A stretch of 64,000 nt of DNA from Mycobacterium palustre (GTDB lineage: Bacteria > Actinomycetota > Actinomycetes > Mycobacteriales > Mycobacteriaceae): positions 107,057-171,056 of the forward strand of contig NZ_LQPJ01000130.1 in NCBI RefSeq assembly GCF_002101785.1. Reading direction: 5' to 3'. The translations under genes and the position numbers were made by a program. The notes below the pieces were generated by a model that worked only from the letters and a program-made list of their open reading frames with translations, had not been told where the DNA came from and ran no database searches. Positions 56,299 through 64,000 of this stretch are shown in pieces; position 1 is the first letter of the stretch, and every line of letters starts with the position of its first letter.

Positions 56299-57771
56299 TC
56301 AGAAGTTGAGCCCGGAGAACATGACCCGGTTGGGGTCGTATTTTTGCCGCACGGTGGTCAGCTGCGCGAGGTTGGAACCGAAGTAACGCGACGCCGACGT
56401 GTTGGGCTCAAGATAGTTCACGTAGCCGCCGACCGAAAACTGTTGCACCGCTTGGTGTGCCGCGCTCACCCACTGCGTCGCGGCGGCCACCTCATTGCTC
56501 GCCGGCTCCACATACCACTGCAACACCGCCGACTGCTGGCGCCACGGGAACGCGCTGTCGCCCGCGCCGATGTCCCCCACCGCACCGCCCAACGGCTCGA
56601 CGAGCACCGATGCCTGCCCGGCGGTCGACGGCCATTCCCCGATGGCCGTCGCAATCCCATGCGCCGCAGCGGCGTTGACGGTCGAGATCACATCGGACCC
56701 GGCCACGAATCCGCGCGGCGACGGCGTCGAGCTGCCACCGGCCAAATACATCACCAGGTCCATCCGGCCGAACGTCTTGGCCTGAACGGCGCTGGGCGCC
56801 ACGCCAACCGCGGACTTGATAGCGTCCGTCATCGCCGTGCCGGCGCCCGCCGGAGCGGTGGCCAACACGTGGCAGTTCGGCTGGCTCCCCCCGAAGGACA
56901 GGTCCACCAGGCCCCACTGGTTGCGGTCCGCGGCGTTCAGCCACGACTGCCAGCCGACGAGCACCTGCACCGCCGAGGACGGCGGGAAGTCGAGCCGGAC
57001 TAGGTCGGTGTCGCCGATTGCGAACGTGGAGAACGTCATCGACGTTGTCACCCCGAAGTTGCCGCCGCCACCGCCGCGCAGCGCCCAGAACAGATCCGGA
57101 TGATCATTGGCCGACGCGGTGACCACCTCGCCGCTGGGCAACACCACCGTGGCCGACTGCAGCGCGTCGCACGTCAGCCCGGCGTGGCGGGAGTCGGCCC
57201 CCAAGCCGCCGCCGAGCGCCAGGCCCGCGATGCCGACCGTCGGGCAGCTCCCCGCGGGGACGCCCCGCCCGGCGCTCGCCAGCGCCTGGTGCACCGCGTA
57301 CAGCGTGCTCGCCGGCGTGACCGTGACGTTGCCCGCGCCGTCGACGGTGGCGCCGCCCGGCATCCGGCGCAGATCCAGCACCATCACCCCGTTGGCGCTC
57401 GATGCCCCGATGTACGAATGCCCGCCGCCGCGCGGGGCGACCTTGAGCTGGTTGGCGGCGGCGAAGGACAGCGCCTTCTGCACGTCCGACTGCGAGGACG
57501 CGGTAACCACCGCCACCGGATTGGAATTGTTGTAGAACGAGTTGAAAACCTGCTTCTCGCTTACGAATTGGGCACCGCTGGACGGAAGCAGCACGCTACC
57601 GCCGATCGACGACGCCAGCCCGGCCCAGCCGCTTCCGGCGTCGGCCCCCGCGCGGGTTGTCCCGAAAACCGCTCCCGCCGCTAGCATTCCGGCGGCGCCG
57701 CGAAGAAACGCCTGGCGCGAAATCCCCCTCTGCCCGCAAAGCTCCATCGGACGGCTGTGATTCGTCGTCAT
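56299..57771 (-). CDS. Berberine-bridge-type FAD-linked oxidoreductase, exported
   Basis: 490 residues from the ATG at 57771. The N-terminus GISRQAFLRGAAGMLAAGAV looks like a Tat signal, but the twin Arg is Arg-Gln, so export by Tat is doubtful without testing. The FAD domain has APRGGGHSYIGASSANGVMV, with the His for 8-alpha linkage, and GSCPTVGIAGLALGGGLGAD, with the Cys for the second bond, so the flavin should be bicovalently bound. The C-terminal BBE domain ends SNLAQLTTVRQKYDPNRVMF. Substrate unknown (sugars or phenols in the family). Confidence 0.88.
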   Translation of the reverse strand: MTTNHSRPMELCGQRGISRQAFLRGAAGMLAAGAVFGTTRAGADAGSGWAGLASSIGGSVLLPSSGAQFVSEKQVFNSFYNNSNPVAVVTASSQSDVQKALSFAAANQLKVAPRGGGHSYIGASSANGVMVLDLRRMPGGATVDGAGNVTVTPASTLYAVHQALASAGRGVPAGSCPTVGIAGLALGGGLGADSRHAGLTCDALQSATVVLPSGEVVTASANDHPDLFWALRGGGGGNFGVTTSMTFSTFAIGDTDLVRLDFPPSSAVQVLVGWQSWLNAADRNQWGLVDLSFGGSQPNCHVLATAPAGAGTAMTDAIKSAVGVAPSAVQAKTFGRMDLVMYLAGGSSTPSPRGFVAGSDVISTVNAAAAHGIATAIGEWPSTAGQASVLVEPLGGAVGDIGAGDSAFPWRQQSAVLQWYVEPASNEVAAATQWVSAAHQAVQQFSVGGYVNYLEPNTSASRYFGSNLAQLTTVRQKYDPNRVMFSGLNF

Positions 57772-58042
57772 GGGCCGGATTCTTAACCATCCGGCACCCA
57801 AAAGCGCGGCCTCGCCGCGAGTGTCAGATCACAGTGTGGCCTCGATCGGTTGGCGATCGCGCGGGCAAGCCGTGGCCGAACCGGGTTGCCCAATAACCGA
57901 CACCCGGGCCGCGGCGGTCTTACGAAACGCTTATTGCGCAAACCTTAATCGCACCGTGTTGTAAACGTGACAGTTATGGATCAGAGTTCTTAGCGTGATT
58001 CGAGTGCCAAAAGTGCACTCCTCGACAGAAGGGGCGGCTGGC
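57772..58042. other. Intergenic region between the oxidoreductase and the DUF732 gene
   Basis: Divergent promoter region of 271 bases without a credible gene. The right half is AT-rich (TTATTGCGCAAACCTTAATCG, then GTTGTAAACGTGACAGTTATG as separate stretches), fitting promoter DNA for the DUF732 gene. GAAGGGGCGG is its ribosome-binding site, about 13 bases before the ATG at 58043. Confidence 0.5.
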
Positions 58043-58534
58043 ATGAAGACACTCGCACGCACACACGGTTGGCATTGGTCGTTTCGCCAGCAGCCGCTGA
58101 CCATCCGCCTGCTCGCGGCGGCCGCCGGGCTGCTGACCGTGGCCGCCGCCTTCGCGGCGCCGGCCGAGGCCGACCCCGCGGACGACAATTTCATCGACGC
58201 GCTCAACCACGCCGGCATCGACTTCGGCGAACCGGGCAACGCGATGTCGGTGGGTCAGTCCATCTGCCCGATGCTCGCCCAGCCGGGCGGTAACTTCGCC
58301 GCCGCCGCGGCGAGCGTCGCCCACCGCGGCTTGTCCCCGCAGATGGCCCAGATGTTCACCACCATCGCGATCCAGATGTACTGCCCGCAGGAGATGGCGA
58401 ACATAGCCAGCGGCAACCCCACCGCCGGTCTGCCCCAAATCCCGGGAATGCCTGGCGTCAACGGGCTCCCGGGAACGTACGGGCTCCCGGGGACGTCGGG
58501 GCTCCCGGGAATGGGCGGGATACCGGGGATTTAG
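58043..58534 (+). CDS. Secreted DUF732 protein with a GLPG-repeat tail (Rv3354-like)
   Basis: 163 residues. Signal peptide (LTIRLLAAAAGLLTVAAAFA, cleavage near AEADPADD), DUF732 core ADPADDNFIDALNHAGIDFG with ICPMLAQPGG and IQMYCPQEMANIASGN containing the two Cys, and an added tail (about 135-163) of collagen-like tripeptide/tetrapeptide repeats: NGLPGTYGLPGTSGLPGMGG. M. tuberculosis Rv3354 ends, from memory, in a short PGLPG only, so the tail is expanded here. Function unknown; probably secreted or wall-bound. Confidence 0.85.
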   Translation: MKTLARTHGWHWSFRQQPLTIRLLAAAAGLLTVAAAFAAPAEADPADDNFIDALNHAGIDFGEPGNAMSVGQSICPMLAQPGGNFAAAAASVAHRGLSPQMAQMFTTIAIQMYCPQEMANIASGNPTAGLPQIPGMPGVNGLPGTYGLPGTSGLPGMGGIPGI

Positions 58535-58582
58535 TCCAATGGTGGCGACCCGCGCCCCGCTACGCCGCGCTTGCGATCGCCA

Positions 58583-58864
58583 CTAGCGCGTCCCCAGCGG
58601 GTCGATGGTCCACGCGATGTAGACCATCGCCGCGGCAACCGTCGCGGTGGTCACGAAGTCGATGCCCTTGGCGCGGACCACCAGCAGCCCGGCCCGCTCG
58701 TCCGATAACACCAACCGCAGCACCGCCGCCACGCCGACGCCGATCCCGATCAGCAGGGCACCGCGGCGCCAGAAGTTGGCCCCCGCCAGCACAAAGGCCG
58801 CCGCAAACGTCAACCCCACCAACAGGATTGGCCACTGCGCCCGGATCGCGGCACCCATCGTCAT
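58583..58864 (-). CDS. DUF3017 small membrane protein (Rv3355c-like)
   Basis: 93 residues with three membrane helices (WPILLVGLTFAAAFVLAGAN, ALLIGIGVGVAAVLRLVL, VTTATVAAAMVYIAWTIDPL). The ATG at 58864 overlaps the folD stop (ATGA), so both are expressed together. The DUF3017 family always follows folD in mycobacteria as I recall; function unknown. The signature LLVVRAKGIDFVTTATVA is present. Confidence 0.88.
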   Translation of the reverse strand: MTMGAAIRAQWPILLVGLTFAAAFVLAGANFWRRGALLIGIGVGVAAVLRLVLSDERAGLLVVRAKGIDFVTTATVAAAMVYIAWTIDPLGTR

Positions 58865-59706
58865 TGCCGCTCGGCCAGTTCCACGACGTTGGTCAGCAGG
58901 AAGGCGCGGGTGAGGGGGCCGACGCCGCCGGGATTCGGCGACACGTGCCCGGCCACCTCCCACACGCCGGGATGCACGTCGCCGACGAGCCCGTCCGGGG
59001 TGCGGCTGACGCCCACGTCGACGACGGCGGCGCCGGGACGCACCATGTCGGCGGTCAGCATGTGTGGGACGCCGACGGCGGCCACGATGATGTCGGCCTG
59101 CCTGGTGAAGGACGCGAGGTCGCGGGTTGCGGTGTGGCACAAGGTGACCGTGGCGTTCTCGGAGCGCCGGGTCATCAGCAGCCCCAACGGGCGGCCCACC
59201 GTCACACCGCGGCCGATGATTACGGCGTGCGCGCCGGCGATCTCGACGTCGTAGCGGCGCAGCAGGTGCACGATGCCGCGCGCGGTGCACGGCAGCGGCG
59301 CCGGGTTGGACAGCACCAGCCGGCCCAGGTTGGTGGGGTGCAGCCCGTCGGCGTCCTTGGCCGGGTCGATGCGCTCCAGCGCCGCGTTCTCATCCAGGTG
59401 CTTGGGTAGCGGCAACTGCACGATGTAACCGGTGCACTCCGGGTTGGCGTTCAGCTCGTCGATGGTGGCGTGCAGCTCTTCGGTGCCGATGTCGGCGGGC
59501 AGGTCGCGGCGGATCGAGGTGATGCCCACCTTGGCGCAGTCGGCGTGCTTGCCGCGGACGTAGGCCTGCGACCCGGGGTCGTCGCCGACCAGGATGGTGC
59601 CCAGCCCGGGTGTGCGGCCGGCGGCCGTCAAGGCGGCCACCCTTTCTTTGAGGTCGACGAAGATCTCGTCCCGGGTGGCCTTGCCGTCCAGCGTGATTGC
59701 GCCCAC
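58861..59706 (-). CDS. folD: Methylene-THF dehydrogenase / methenyl-THF cyclohydrolase
   Basis: 281 residues. Bifunctional enzyme interconverting 5,10-methylene- and 10-formyl-tetrahydrofolate, with NADP. Motifs: LGTILVGDDPGSQAYVRGKH with the catalytic Tyr and Lys, GYIVQLPLPKHLDENAALER, IDPAKDADGLHPTNLGRLVL and the nucleotide-binding VIIGRGVTVGRPLGLLMTRR. The C-terminal PGGVGPLTRAFLLTNVVE is typical. ATG at 59706. Confidence 0.97.
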   Translation of the reverse strand: MGAITLDGKATRDEIFVDLKERVAALTAAGRTPGLGTILVGDDPGSQAYVRGKHADCAKVGITSIRRDLPADIGTEELHATIDELNANPECTGYIVQLPLPKHLDENAALERIDPAKDADGLHPTNLGRLVLSNPAPLPCTARGIVHLLRRYDVEIAGAHAVIIGRGVTVGRPLGLLMTRRSENATVTLCHTATRDLASFTRQADIIVAAVGVPHMLTADMVRPGAAVVDVGVSRTPDGLVGDVHPGVWEVAGHVSPNPGGVGPLTRAFLLTNVVELAERQ

Positions 59707-59791
59707 GGCTGACAGTCTGGCAGAGATCGATGATGGTGACCCACCGCGCCCGGCTTGGCCGCCCGCTCGCGATCACCATTAGGCTCCCGAT

Positions 59792-61006
59792 ATGTCCAGC
59801 CCTCCCGACGTGCTCAGCCCGGCCAAGCTGGGGCCGATCACGCTGCGCAACCGGACGATCAAGTCGGCGACGTTCGAGGCGCGTACGCCCGATGCGCTGG
59901 TGACCGACGACCTGATCGAGTACCACCGGCTCCCCGCCGCCGGCGGCGTCGGCATGACCACCGTCGCCTACTGCGCGGTGTCCCCCGGCGGCCGCACCGA
60001 GGGCAACGGGATCTGGATGCGCCCGGAGGCGGTGCCGGGGTTCCGCCGGCTGACCGACGCCATCCACGCCGAGGGCGCGAAGGTCAGCGCCCAGATCGGG
60101 CACGCGGGCCCGGTGGCCAACGCCCGCTCCAACAAGGCCACCGCGCTGGCACCGGTCCGGTTCTTCAACCCGATCGGCATGCGGTTCGCCAAGAAGGCCA
60201 CCCGCGACGACATCGACGACGTGCTGGCCGCGCACGCGAACGCCGCACGGCTGGCCATCGAAGCCGGCTTCGACGCGGTCGAAATTCACTTGGGCCACAA
60301 CTATTTGGCCAGCGCCTTCCTCTCGCCGCTGATCAACCGGCGCGACGACGAGTTCGGCGGGTCGCTGCAAAACCGCGCCAAGGTGGCCCGCGGGCTGGTG
60401 ATGGCCGTTCGGCGCGCCGTCGACAAAGAAGGGGCGCCCATCGCGGTCACCGCCAAGCTCAACATGGCCGACGGCGTCCGCGGCGGCATCAGCACCGAGG
60501 AATCGCTGACCACCGCCAAATGGCTGCAGGACGACGGCGGCCTGGACGCGATCGAACTGACCGCCGGCAGTTCGCTGGTCAACCCGATGTATCTGTTCCG
60601 CGGCGACGCGCCGGTCAAGGAGTTCGCCGGCGCCTTCTCCCCGCCGCTGCGCTGGGGCATCCGCATGACGGGCAAGAAGTTCATGCGCGAGTACCCCTAC
60701 CGGGAGGCCTACCTGCTGCGCGACGCCAAGCTGTTTCGCGCCGAGCTGACGATGCCGCTGATCCTGCTGGGCGGCATCACCAACCGGGAAACGATGGATT
60801 TGGCCATGGCGGAGGGATTCGAGTTCGTCGCGATGGGCCGGGCCCTGCTGGCCGAGCCGGACCTGATCAACCGCATCGCCGCCGACGGCGCGCGGCACAG
60901 CGTGCGTTCGGCCTGCACCCACTGCAACCGGTGCATGGCGACCATCTACAGCCGCACTCGGTGCGTGGTGACGGGGGCGCCGGACGCGATCCACGCCACC
61001 GGGTGA
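59792..61006 (+). CDS. Old Yellow Enzyme-family NADH:flavin oxidoreductase (Rv3359-like)
   Basis: 404 residues. FMN TIM-barrel: LGPITLRNRTIKSATFEART, AQIGHAGPVANARSNKATAL, FDAVEIHLGHNYLASAFLSP and LINRRDDEFGGSLQNRAKVA. Late barrel strands LILLGGITNRETMDLAMAEG and FEFVAMGRALLAEPDLINRI bind phosphate. It lacks the C-terminal FAD/4Fe-4S domain of 2,4-dienoyl-CoA reductase, but CTHCNRCMATIYSRTRCVV near the end keeps Cys residues that suggest a partial relict cluster site or simply family residues. Substrate unknown; reductase of enoate-like compounds. Confidence 0.88.
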   Translation: MSSPPDVLSPAKLGPITLRNRTIKSATFEARTPDALVTDDLIEYHRLPAAGGVGMTTVAYCAVSPGGRTEGNGIWMRPEAVPGFRRLTDAIHAEGAKVSAQIGHAGPVANARSNKATALAPVRFFNPIGMRFAKKATRDDIDDVLAAHANAARLAIEAGFDAVEIHLGHNYLASAFLSPLINRRDDEFGGSLQNRAKVARGLVMAVRRAVDKEGAPIAVTAKLNMADGVRGGISTEESLTTAKWLQDDGGLDAIELTAGSSLVNPMYLFRGDAPVKEFAGAFSPPLRWGIRMTGKKFMREYPYREAYLLRDAKLFRAELTMPLILLGGITNRETMDLAMAEGFEFVAMGRALLAEPDLINRIAADGARHSVRSACTHCNRCMATIYSRTRCVVTGAPDAIHATG

Positions 61007-61035
61007 CGGCGGCGCTACAAGCTACAGTTGTGCCA

Positions 61036-63573
61036 ATGAGTGCACCAGCCCCACCGGCGTTGACCGTTCGTAGTGACGGGTCGGAACGCACCTTCGCAGC
61101 GGGTCACGACGTGGTCGTCGGCCGCGATCTCCGGGCCGACATGCGCATCACGCACCCGCTGATCTCGCGCGCCCACCTGTTGCTGCGCTACGACCAGGGC
61201 CGGTGGCTGGCGATCGACAACGGCTCGCTCAACGGCACTTTCGTCAACGGGCGCCGGGTGCCGGTGGTCGAGATCCACGACGGCCAGAGAGTCAACATCG
61301 GAAACCCCGACGGCCCGCAGCTGACCTTCGAGGTGGGCCGCCACCAGGGGCTGGCCGGGCGGCCGCCGCGCACCGAGTCGATGGGCATCCCGGCGGTGGC
61401 CCACTCCGGCACGGCGTGGCCGGCCTCGCAGGCGCCGGGGCAACCCGTGTACCCGACCAGCGGGGGCGGCCGGCCCCCGGCGTATCCGCCCAGCGCGCCG
61501 CCACCGCCTAACTTCCAGGCACCACCGCAGATGGCGGCCTCGCCGGCGGCGCCAGAGACCCAGATGTCGCCCAGCTCGGCCAAGCCACCCGAGGTCGCCA
61601 ACCTGGCGACGAAGATGTTCCAGGCGCTGCGGTCGTCGCGGTCCGGGGCCATCCCCAAGCCGGCCGAGGCGCAAACGATCGGCCGGGCCACCGACAACGA
61701 CATCGTCATCCAGGACGTGCTGGCGTCACGCCACCACGCGTTTTTGACGCAGACGCCGCTGGGCACCGAGATCCGGGACGCGCACAGCGTCAACGGGACG
61801 TTCGTCAACGGCGTGCGGGTCGGCTCGGCGGTGCTGACCGCCGGCGACGTGGTCACGATCGGCAACGTCGACCTCGTCTTCAACGGCGAGACCCTGGTGC
61901 GCCGCACGGAGGCGGCGACGCGCACCGGCGGGCTGGAGGTCAACTCGGTCTGCTTCGACGTCGACGGCAAGCGGCTGCTCAACAACATCTCGCTGACCGC
62001 CCGCCCCGGGACGCTGACCGCCATCATCGGCGGATCCGGCGCCGGCAAGACCACGCTGTCGCGGGTGGTCGCCGGCTACACCAGCCCCAGCTCCGGCTCG
62101 GTCACCTTCGAGGGCCACAACATCCACACCGAGTACGCCTCGCTGCGCAGCAGGATCGGCATGGTGCCCCAGGACGACGTCGTGCACCGGCAGCTGACCG
62201 TGAACCAGGCGCTGGGTTACGCCGCCGAGCTGCGGCTGCCGCCCGACACCAGCAAGGCCGACCGCGAGCAGGTCGTCGCGCAGGTGCTCGAGGAACTCGA
62301 GCTCACCAAGCACGCCGACACCCGCGTCGACAAGCTCTCCGGCGGGCAGCGCAAGCGCGCCTCGGTCGCGCTCGAGCTGCTGACCGGGCCGTCGCTGCTG
62401 ATCCTCGACGAGCCGACCACCGGCCTGGACCCGGCGCTGGACCGGCAGGTGATGATGATGCTGCGCCAGCTGGCCGACGCCGGCCGCGTGGTGCTGATCG
62501 TCACGCACTCGGTGTCCTACCTCGACGTGTGCGACCAGCTGCTGCTGGTGGCCCCGGGCGGCAAGACGGCGTTTCTGGGGCCGCCCAGCCAGATCGGTGC
62601 GGCGATGGGCACCACCAACTGGGCCGACATCTTCGCCAAGGTGGGCGCCGACCCCGACGAGGCCAACCGTCGCTTTCTGGCCGAGCACCGGCCGCCGCCG
62701 GCCCCCTCCGAACACAGCCCCGCCGCCGACCTCGGCGAACCGACCCACACCGACGTGCGGCGCCAGTTCTGGACGGTCGCCCGCCGCCAGGTCCGCCTCG
62801 TGGTGTCCGACCGCGGGTACACGGTGTTCCTGGCGCTGTTGCCGTTCCTCATCGGTGTGCTGACCCTGACCGTCCGCGGCAAGAGCGGGTACGGCATGTC
62901 GGATCCGTTGGGCAACAACCCCGCCCAGCCCGACCAGATCCTGGTCATGCTCAACGTCGGGGCGGTGTTCATGGGGACCGCGCTGACCATCCGCGACCTC
63001 GTCGGCGAGCGCCCCATCTTCCGCCGCGAACAGGCGGTCGGCCTGTCCACGGCCGCCTACATCGCCGCCAAGATCGTGGTGTTCTCCGCGTTCGCGATCG
63101 TCCAGGCGGCGATCGCCACCATCATCTCGGTGATCGGCTGGGGCAAGCCGCTTTCCGGGCCCGTGCTGCTGGGCGACGTCCGATTGGAGCTGTTCGTCAC
63201 GGTCGCCGCGACGTGCGTGGCGTCGGCGCTGCTCGGCATGGCGCTGTCGGCGCTGGCCCAATCGCAGGACCAGATCATGCCGATGCTGGTGGTGTCGATC
63301 ATGAGCCAGCTGGTGTTTTCCGGCGGCATGATCTGGGTGACCGACCGGATCCTGCTCGACCAACTGTCGTGGCTCACGCCCGCCCGGTGGGGCTTCGCGG
63401 CGTCGGCGTCGACGATCGACACCCACCGGCTGATCCCCGGCCCGACCGACCCGAAGGATCAGCACTGGGACCACAAGGCCAGCGCGTGGCTGTTCGACAT
63501 GGCCATGCTCGGGGTGCTGTGCGTGGCCTACACCGCCATCGTCTGGTGGAAGATCCGCCTCAAGCGCCGCTGA
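61036..63573 (+). CDS. FHA-domain ABC transporter (Rv1747-like exporter)
   Basis: 845 residues. FHA domain 1 (about 8-100: VVVGRDLRADMRITHPLISR, SLNGTFVNGRR), a Pro-rich linker (110-195), FHA domain 2 (about 205-295: TIGRATDNDIVIQDVLASRH), an ABC ATPase (about 305-520: Walker A GGSGAGKTT at about 332, signature LSGGQRKRAS at about 434, Walker B LLILDEPTTGLD) and a six-helix membrane domain (about 590-845). FHA domains bind phospho-Thr peptides. In M. tuberculosis Rv1747 is phosphorylated by PknF, encoded next door, and exports lipo-oligosaccharide-type molecules; no kinase gene lies beside it here. ATG at 61036. Confidence 0.92.
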   Translation: MSAPAPPALTVRSDGSERTFAAGHDVVVGRDLRADMRITHPLISRAHLLLRYDQGRWLAIDNGSLNGTFVNGRRVPVVEIHDGQRVNIGNPDGPQLTFEVGRHQGLAGRPPRTESMGIPAVAHSGTAWPASQAPGQPVYPTSGGGRPPAYPPSAPPPPNFQAPPQMAASPAAPETQMSPSSAKPPEVANLATKMFQALRSSRSGAIPKPAEAQTIGRATDNDIVIQDVLASRHHAFLTQTPLGTEIRDAHSVNGTFVNGVRVGSAVLTAGDVVTIGNVDLVFNGETLVRRTEAATRTGGLEVNSVCFDVDGKRLLNNISLTARPGTLTAIIGGSGAGKTTLSRVVAGYTSPSSGSVTFEGHNIHTEYASLRSRIGMVPQDDVVHRQLTVNQALGYAAELRLPPDTSKADREQVVAQVLEELELTKHADTRVDKLSGGQRKRASVALELLTGPSLLILDEPTTGLDPALDRQVMMMLRQLADAGRVVLIVTHSVSYLDVCDQLLLVAPGGKTAFLGPPSQIGAAMGTTNWADIFAKVGADPDEANRRFLAEHRPPPAPSEHSPAADLGEPTHTDVRRQFWTVARRQVRLVVSDRGYTVFLALLPFLIGVLTLTVRGKSGYGMSDPLGNNPAQPDQILVMLNVGAVFMGTALTIRDLVGERPIFRREQAVGLSTAAYIAAKIVVFSAFAIVQAAIATIISVIGWGKPLSGPVLLGDVRLELFVTVAATCVASALLGMALSALAQSQDQIMPMLVVSIMSQLVFSGGMIWVTDRILLDQLSWLTPARWGFAASASTIDTHRLIPGPTDPKDQHWDHKASAWLFDMAMLGVLCVAYTAIVWWKIRLKRR

Positions 63574-63580
63574 ACCGCCC

Positions 63581-64000
63581 GTGAATCGGCCCGTGCTGAC
63601 GGTTCGCTCCGGCCGGTCGACGGCCAACTTCGCGCCGGGCCGCGACGTCGTCGTCGGCAGCGACCTGCGTGCCGACCTGCGGGTGGCGCACCCGCTGATC
63701 GCCCGCGCCCATCTGCTGCTGCGCTTCGAGGGCGGCCGGTGGGTCGCGGTCGACAACAACTCGATGAACGGCGTGTTCGTCGACGGCCGGCGGGTGGCGG
63801 CCCTCGACATCGACGACGGCCGGAGCCTCAACATCGGCAAGCCCGACGGGCCCCGGATCACCTTTCACGTCGGACAGCACCGCGGCGCGGTCGGCCTGCT
63901 GCCGCCCACGGACTCGGTCCCGACGATCGTGCCGCCCACCGGCCCGGTGCCGGTGCCCGAACAGCCCGCACCCCCGGGGCCCGCCGGACCGGCGCGGGCA
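63581..64000 (+). CDS. Second FHA-domain protein, Rv1747-like paralogue (partial, cut by the window)
   Basis: 140 codons to the end of the window, open throughout. Starts with a GTG at 63581, eight bases after the previous stop. The first 100 residues are an FHA domain nearly parallel to that of the preceding gene: VVVGSDLRADLRVAHPLIAR and MNGVFVDGRR. The Ser/Asn phosphopeptide-binding loop is kept (AHPLIARAHLL, NNSMNGVF). The following residues are Pro-rich (TIVPPTGPVPVPEQPAPPGP), matching the linker. So it is probably a tandem duplicate of the ABC transporter. Confidence 0.85.
   Translation, partial: MNRPVLTVRSGRSTANFAPGRDVVVGSDLRADLRVAHPLIARAHLLLRFEGGRWVAVDNNSMNGVFVDGRRVAALDIDDGRSLNIGKPDGPRITFHVGQHRGAVGLLPPTDSVPTIVPPTGPVPVPEQPAPPGPAGPARA

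Noticed and set aside
59755..61035. Very long N-terminal extension of the FHA-ABC transporter
   Set aside because: It is the alternative frame of the Old Yellow Enzyme gene; the FHA protein starts at 61036.
1..64000. tRNA, rRNA or insertion sequence
   Set aside because: I looked for cloverleaf-like segments, rRNA blocks and DDE or serine recombinase motifs and saw none.

Overview
The window comes from a slow-growing non-tuberculous Mycobacterium. I infer a relative of the M. avium complex. The evidence is high GC with very GC-rich third codon positions, PPE and PPE-MPTR proteins, DUF732 secreted proteins, a 13E12-family remnant, many GTG/TTG starts and 1-4 base stop/start overlaps. The gene order also follows, as I recall it, the M. 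tuberculosis stretch lpqC...glpD2-lpdA-Rv3304-amiA1-amiB1-deoD-pmmB-upp-sapM-Rv3311...add-deoA-cdd-sdhCDAB...sigJ-Rv3329-dacB1-sugI-nagA...trpS-Rv3337/8-icd1...metY-metX-Rv3342...Rv3354-Rv3355c-folD...Rv3359. No rRNA, tRNA, insertion sequence transposase or CRISPR array was seen.

Layout. 1-3400: envelope and secreted proteins (phosphate-binding lipoprotein PstS, esterase lipoprotein LpqC, two tandem DUF732 proteins, a tiny secreted protein). 3400-6400: a gene graveyard on the minus strand with an arylsulfatase-like tail, a DUF1269-like head, an mgtA Mg2+-ATPase broken by one nonsense and three frameshifts, and a phoU gene reduced to its two ends. 6760-11860: a metal P-type ATPase fused to a hemerythrin domain, two tandem PPE genes and a gutted metallo-beta-lactamase-fold gene. 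11900-20080: RluA-type pseudouridine synthase, glpD2, lpdA, an AIG2-like protein, a DUF559/AbiEi-like gene bracketed by two inverted copies of a palindromic repeat, and amiA1-amiB1. 20260-25800: PPE-MPTR, nucleoside and sugar-phosphate genes (deoD, pmmB, upp) and the secreted phosphatase sapM. 25830-30830: an acidic-linker protein, two convergent VWA membrane proteins, a bicupin dioxygenase-like gene and a small membrane protein. 30900-37310: pyrimidine/purine salvage operon cdd-deoA-add, divergent from succinate dehydrogenase sdhCDAB. 37350-41760: GGDEF protein, an AhpD-like CMD protein convergent with the ECF41-type sigma factor sigJ, and an aminotransferase divergent from sigJ across a large palindrome. 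41880-47670: dacB1-sugI-nagA (overlapping; murein and amino-sugar handling), a YihY/BrkB protein and trpS. 47760-52100: a hydrolase and the two isocitrate dehydrogenases icd1 and icd2 side by side. 52290-55870: a SAM-IV-type riboswitch leading metY-metX-methyltransferase. 55880-58540: 13E12 remnant, berberine-bridge-type flavoprotein and a DUF732 protein with a GLPG tail. 58580-64000: DUF3017-folD, an Old Yellow Enzyme-like oxidoreductase, an Rv1747-like FHA-ABC exporter and the start of a second, tandem FHA protein.

The most interesting signals are: (1) the DUF559/AbiEi-like gene framed by inverted palindromic repeats, which looks like a single-gene mobile cassette; (2) the sigJ switch, with a 56-bp near-perfect palindrome forming a symmetric divergent promoter plus a textbook ECF41-type target promoter in front of the neighbouring CMD gene; (3) the P1B-type ATPase-hemerythrin fusion; (4) a cluster of at least four genes that lost their middles or drifted out of frame within 8.5 kb. 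Product names rest on motifs and remembered family sequences. No database search was run.
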